This document shows positions 5,825 to 8,946 of a stretch of DNA of 8,946 bases, piece by piece. Position numbers and translations under genes: made by a program. This DNA comes from Chloroflexota bacterium (GTDB lineage: Bacteria; Chloroflexota; Dehalococcoidia; SAR202; UBA11138). Location: NCBI GenBank assembly GCA_002710885.1, contig PAIW01000004.1:1-8946 (forward strand), written 5' to 3'. Positions within the stretch are counted from its first letter, which is position 1. Each line of letters starts with the position of its first letter. Below the pieces are notes generated by a model. That model was not told where the DNA came from. It saw only the letters and a program-made list of their open reading frames with translations, and searched no databases.

Positions 5825-7624
5825 TCACCAGCCCAGGGCGTAGCCGATGTTTCCTTTGGCCGACACGGCGCCCTCGATCAGGCCGGTGTCCTTGTGGAAT
5901 CGTATGGCCATAAGTTTGCCATGCTGCCAGGGAGGGTTTTTGATCATCTCGTGGCCTCGGCCCTCCATATTGCTGAACACTTCCTGATCGAGCCGAGACT
6001 CTGCGAAAACACGTCCGGCGAACGCCTCTCGCGGATAGAAAGACGACGGGAAGTGGACCGAATGAACCGTCGGGGCATCCAAGGCCTCTTGAAGCTCCAT
6101 GCCGAACTCGACGTAGTTCAAGAAGAATTGGAGTGTCCATTGGTCTTGGGCATCGCCTCCAGGGGTGCCGAAGACCATGTACGGCTCGTCATCCTTCATC
6201 ACAAGAGATGGCGTGAGGGTTGCGCGAGGTCTCTTGTGTGGAGCAAGCGCGTTGGGCCTGTCTGCGTTGAGGTAGAACATCTGGCCCCGGGTCCCCAGAG
6301 GGAATCCCAGCCCTTCAATGATCGGAGATGTGCCTAGCCATCCGCCGCTGGGCGTTGCGGCAACCATGTTGCCTTCGCTGTCCACGGCGTCCAGGTGGGT
6401 TGTGTCGCCCACATGGGCGTGGTCGAATCCCAGGTCTTGGACGTCTCTGGCTCCGATGCCTAGAGCTCGGCGGTTGTCGTCGGCCACCGATGCGAGGGCA
6501 TAGTCTGGCACTCCGCCCCCCAGGTCGCCGGGTCTGAAATCCATCGACGCCGTCTCGCCGACCAATTCACGTCGTCCCACCGAATAATCCTCGGAGAGGA
6601 GCATGCCCAGCGGGGTTTCGTCGAATAACGGGTCGCCGTAGTAGGTGTCACGGTCGGCAAAGGCCAACTTAGACGACTCGACTACCGTGTGCAGGTATTC
6701 AGGAGAGTTATGTCCTTGACCCTGGAGGTCGAAGCCTTTCAGAATGGCAAGCTGTTGCAGGAACACAGGCCCCTGAGTCCAGGGCGGGCATTTGTAGACG
6801 TCCAAACCCTTGTAGTCGTAAGTCACTGGCTGTTCGATGGTTGCCTCCCACTCGGCCATGTCCTCCTCCGAGAGCAGGCCTGCATGGGCTTCGCCGCTGG
6901 CGTCCATGACTGGGTTCTCGCGGATGAACTCGGCTATGCGTTTGGCTATGGGCCCTTTGTAGAATGCGTCTCGCGCGGCCTCGATGCCCGCGACCCGGCC
7001 TTGGGACTTGGCGGCAACCTCGGCGTCGCACATGATCCTCATGGACTTGCCGAAGTCGGGGTTTCGGATGATTTGGCCCACTTCTGGAACTTTTCCGCCG
7101 GGGAGATAGATGGCGGCGGTGGTGGGGTAAAGACTAAGGAACCGTTCGGAGAACTGCTCTAGCCTGTCGTGCATTCGCTGATAGACCGGGTAGCCGTTTT
7201 CGGCCAGTTCGATGACCGGCTGAAGTATCTGTGAGAAGCTCATCGTGCCGAACCTGCTGACGGCGGCGGCCCATGCCCCGACAACGCCAGGAACGGTGGC
7301 AGGGAGGTAGCCGTCGCCAGGAATCAAGTCCACGCCGTTCTGGCGGCACCATTCAATAGTGAAGTCTTTAGGAGACCAGCCCATGCCGCTAACGGCGAAC
7401 GTTCTGCGCTCTTTGGCGGAGTATATAAGGGTAGGAACCTCGCCCCCGATGCCGTTACTCTGAGGCTCTAGCAGGTTCAGGCAAAAGCACATTGCCGCAG
7501 CAGCATCGATGGCGTTGCCACCCTGCTCCATGATGCGGAATCCTGCGGCGGTTGCTAGATAGTGGCCTGAGGTTACAACGCCCCTGGTTCCCATAATTGT
7601 TGGTCGGGTCGTGAATTCTGGCAT
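5825..7624 (-). CDS. Gamma-glutamyltransferase-family Ntn hydrolase, atypical active site
   Basis: A member of the GGT fold family, which self-cleaves before a Thr to give two subunits and then cleaves or transfers acyl groups. The 599-residue product has the N-terminal GGNAIDAAAAM (35-45) and NGIGGE (57-62), the processing/catalytic Thr408 in GDTTH (406-410) followed by VDSEGNMVA, and the oxyanion Gly pair in GTPGG (486-490). Cleavage would leave a 192-residue small subunit. By-eye alignment to E. coli Ggt suggests the substrate Arg (Arg114) is missing: the DFRE-AP region reads FAVSGMGWSP (76-85). The Asp433 region reads TRGQMF (445-450) and the Ser-Ser pair reads AT (468-469). This resembles YwrD-type relatives, so a classical glutathione role is doubtful. 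No signal peptide is seen, unlike periplasmic Ggt. Start ATG at 7624 has AGAGGAG five bases upstream, two bases after the lipoprotein stop; a GTG at 7651 is rejected. Confidence 0.9.
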   Translation of the reverse strand: MPEFTTRPTIMGTRGVVTSGHYLATAAGFRIMEQGGNAIDAAAAMCFCLNLLEPQSNGIGGEVPTLIYSAKERRTFAVSGMGWSPKDFTIEWCRQNGVDLIPGDGYLPATVPGVVGAWAAAVSRFGTMSFSQILQPVIELAENGYPVYQRMHDRLEQFSERFLSLYPTTAAIYLPGGKVPEVGQIIRNPDFGKSMRIMCDAEVAAKSQGRVAGIEAARDAFYKGPIAKRIAEFIRENPVMDASGEAHAGLLSEEDMAEWEATIEQPVTYDYKGLDVYKCPPWTQGPVFLQQLAILKGFDLQGQGHNSPEYLHTVVESSKLAFADRDTYYGDPLFDETPLGMLLSEDYSVGRRELVGETASMDFRPGDLGGGVPDYALASVADDNRRALGIGARDVQDLGFDHAHVGDTTHLDAVDSEGNMVAATPSGGWLGTSPIIEGLGFPLGTRGQMFYLNADRPNALAPHKRPRATLTPSLVMKDDEPYMVFGTPGGDAQDQWTLQFFLNYVEFGMELQEALDAPTVHSVHFPSSFYPREAFAGRVFAESRLDQEVFSNMEGRGHEMIKNPPWQHGKLMAIRFHKDTGLIEGAVSAKGNIGYALGW

Positions 7625-7626
7625 GC

Positions 7627-8670
7627 TTACTCCTCTAACTTCGTCCCCCACTTCCAGATATGACCGCCGCTTCCAGCGGACAGTCCGCTGTCAAGACTGG
7701 TGAACACGACCGCCCTGATGGCGTCCGATGCGGTGGTTGTTTTCTGCTGTGCCCACGTGGCTCCGCCATCGGTGGTGTTCATTATGGTGTTCTTGGAACC
7801 GACGGCCCAGCCGTTTTGCGCATCGAAGAAGAAAATTCCGATCAAGTCTGCTGTGGTGTTGCTGGTTTGTTGAGTCCAGGTGACGCCGCCGTCCGCGGTG
7901 TGGAGAATTGTGCCTTCGCTCCCAGCGATAGCGCCGATGTTCGCATCAATGAACCATACGCCGTTTAGTACCTCGGCCACGCCGCTGTTCTGTTCTGTCC
8001 AGGTGGCTCCGGCGTCCGCGGTGTGAATGATCGTTCCCGACCAGCCCACAGCCCAGCCATTCTGGCCGTCGTCTAGCATCACGATGTCGATGAGGTCTTG
8101 TTTAGTGTTGCTTTCTTGTTTGGTCCATGAAACTCCGCTGTCTGAGGACATATAGACGCCGCCCGTGTCGGAGACGGTCCACCCGGTAGTCGCACTGACG
8201 AAGTCTATTCCATCCAGCGAGAAAACGCCCTTGATGCCTTCCAACTGGTTCCATGTGGTTCCGCTATCGGTGGTGTGCAGAAGCGTGCCTGCTGTTCCCA
8301 CAACCCAACCTTGCGTAGCGTCCACAAAGGACACAGATGTGAGGTTTACGGCGGTTCCCGTATTTTGAAGCACCCAGTCTAACCCTGCGTTGGTTGTGTA
8401 CCCGATACCCCCGTCAGTTCCAACGATCCAGGCAGTATTGGCGTCCACCATGGTCAGATCGTTAAGCCCCAACAAGCGTCGGCTGATTACCTGATCCCTG
8501 GGCGGGAATTGGGGGAGGATGTTCCAAAGGAGAGGCCCGGATGCTCCCGGTTGAGACGCGGCGGAGGTCTGTGACGACGAACCAACCTCAGGGTCTGCGC
8601 TACTACAGGCAGACAGAACTCCAGCGACCAAAAAGAAGATCAACAGTGACAATCGCGTGTGATTTTTCAT
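7627..8670 (-). CDS. Lipoprotein with seven-repeat Ycf48/BNR-like beta-propeller
   Basis: Predicted exported, lipid-anchored beta-propeller. The 347-residue product starts with a signal peptide (basic MKNHTR, hydrophobic 7-19) and lipobox LSAC, with Cys22 as the lipidated residue. A Ser/Ala/Gly-rich linker (23-46) follows. From about residue 68 to the end there are seven repeats of roughly 40 residues around a core such as GWAVGWSGTIIHTADAGATWTEQ, beginning near 80, 121, 163, 205, 246, 287 and 329; the last is incomplete, as in a propeller closed by N- and C-terminal strands. In this superfamily (Ycf48/HCF136, BNR repeats) propellers act as assembly factors or binding scaffolds; here no photosystem gene is nearby, so the role is unknown. 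Start ATG at 8670 lacks a Shine-Dalgarno but lies directly after a strong promoter. The stop TAA at 7627-7629 is two bases from the GGT-family ATG. Confidence 0.88.
   Translation of the reverse strand: MKNHTRLSLLIFFLVAGVLSACSSADPEVGSSSQTSAASQPGASGPLLWNILPQFPPRDQVISRRLLGLNDLTMVDANTAWIVGTDGGIGYTTNAGLDWVLQNTGTAVNLTSVSFVDATQGWVVGTAGTLLHTTDSGTTWNQLEGIKGVFSLDGIDFVSATTGWTVSDTGGVYMSSDSGVSWTKQESNTKQDLIDIVMLDDGQNGWAVGWSGTIIHTADAGATWTEQNSGVAEVLNGVWFIDANIGAIAGSEGTILHTADGGVTWTQQTSNTTADLIGIFFFDAQNGWAVGSKNTIMNTTDGGATWAQQKTTTASDAIRAVVFTSLDSGLSAGSGGHIWKWGTKLEE
7630..7636 (-). promoter_or_regulatory. Ribosome binding site inside the propeller gene end
   Basis: AGAGGAG on the minus strand lies five bases before the GGT-family ATG at 7624. 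Its GAGGAG is also the last two Glu codons of the lipoprotein gene. This arrangement fixes the GGT start and points to translational coupling of the pair. Confidence 0.75.
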
Positions 8671-8679
8671 AGTGGAGCG

Positions 8680-8709
8680 ATTATAACCCTCGTCCAATTT
8701 TATTCGCAA
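8680..8709 (-). promoter_or_regulatory. Promoter of the propeller-GGT operon, probably leaderless
   Basis: TTGCGA (8709-8704), 18 bases, then a perfect TATAAT (8685-8680). Transcription would start near 8673, about three bases before the ATG at 8670. There is no Shine-Dalgarno, so translation is likely leaderless. A longer open frame up to a TTG at 8709 would start on the -35 box and is rejected. Both lipoprotein and GGT-family genes would be read from here. Confidence 0.55.
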
Positions 8710-8898
8710 CCACGTAAGGCTACAAAGGTAAGATGTGACGTGACAAGTAAGAAGATCTCTATTTTGATCCTGGGTGGCGTTCGTGTGGCTGGGAAGATAT
8801 TATTGCGTGAAAGGAAAAGAGTCGAGTTTGACGCCCCTGATATATGACGGAGCCGCCAAACATGTCGAAAGTGCAGAACTACCATTGTCAGACTAGGC

Positions 8899-8928
8899 TT
8901 GACATATAATCGGAATTGTGCCTAAAAT
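8899..8928 (+). promoter_or_regulatory. Outward-facing sigma-70-type promoter near the right edge
   Basis: A perfect TTGACA (8899-8904), 18 bases, then TAAAAT (8923-8928), 5 of 6 to consensus. Transcription would start near 8935 and run out of the window, so an unseen plus-strand gene or RNA probably begins just to the right. TATAAT also occurs at 8905-8910, directly next to the -35 box, and cannot pair with it. The rest of 8710-8898 shows no gene I can support. Confidence 0.45.
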
Positions 8929-8946
8929 CCTGCAGTCCGGTAGGCG

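Noticed and set aside
5894..7162. Plus-strand open frames of 147 and 157 codons opposite the GGT-family gene
   Set aside because: They are antisense shadows of a well-conserved enzyme gene, without ribosome sites or family motifs.
8659..8847. 62-codon plus-strand frame at the right end
   Set aside because: It begins inside the propeller gene start region, crosses that gene's promoter and has no ribosome site or recognisable content.
1..8946. CRISPR array, tRNA/rRNA, insertion sequence, prophage or toxin-antitoxin module
   Set aside because: No regularly spaced direct repeats, cloverleaf sequence, transposase, integrase or phage gene was found, and the small genes do not form a recognisable toxin-antitoxin pair.

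Overview
The window looks like ordinary bacterial chromosome, moderately GC-rich, with one arm dominated by minus-strand genes. There is no phage, transposase, CRISPR array, rRNA or tRNA that I can recognise. The mix of an amidase-signature enzyme, a gamma-glutamyltransferase-family Ntn hydrolase, major facilitator exporters and a Ycf48-like propeller lipoprotein would fit a free-living bacterium such as a Chloroflexota (SAR202/Dehalococcoidia-type) lineage. That assignment is a weak impression from gene content and style, because no marker gene is present.

Layout. 1-125: non-coding flank with a small hairpin. 126-1562 (-): 14-helix DHA2-type drug/metabolite exporter. 1563-1720: divergent control region with a good extended -10 promoter for the amidase and a short tandem/inverted repeat. 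1721-3154 (+): amidase-signature hydrolase with a complete Lys-Ser-Ser triad. 3166-3537 (-): unrecognised 123-residue protein with four cysteines, ending 11 bases from the amidase stop. 3538-3928: leader and intergenic DNA with a promoter candidate, a 20-base palindrome and one copy of a 27-base repeat. 3929-4255 (-): small three-helix membrane protein whose reading frame is broken by two opposite one-base indels in homopolymers. 4378-5619 (-): 12-helix exporter of the MFS_3/EntS type. 5620-5824: operator-like palindrome, a long perfect hairpin and the second copy of the 27-base repeat. 5825-7624 (-): atypical gamma-glutamyltransferase-family protein. 7627-8670 (-): lipoprotein with a seven-unit Ycf48/BNR-like beta-propeller. 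8671-8946: the propeller promoter, which sits so close to the ATG that the mRNA is probably leaderless, and an outward-facing promoter near the right edge.

How the genes may work together. The propeller lipoprotein and the GGT-family gene form a tight two-gene operon: the last two Glu codons of the first gene are the ribosome binding site of the second, and only two bases separate stop and start. The GGT-family protein keeps the autoprocessing Thr but, in my by-eye alignment, lacks the Arg and Asp that hold the gamma-glutamyl group in E. coli Ggt, so its substrate is probably not a classical gamma-glutamyl compound. Two amide-bond hydrolases and two exporters in 9 kb hint at uptake, breakdown or detoxification of small amides or peptides, but nothing in the sequence proves they share a pathway.

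I do not see a clearly new defence or mobile system. The points most worth a second look are the doubly frameshifted small membrane protein, the four-cysteine protein, the altered GGT active site with its propeller partner, and the hairpin/repeat elements.
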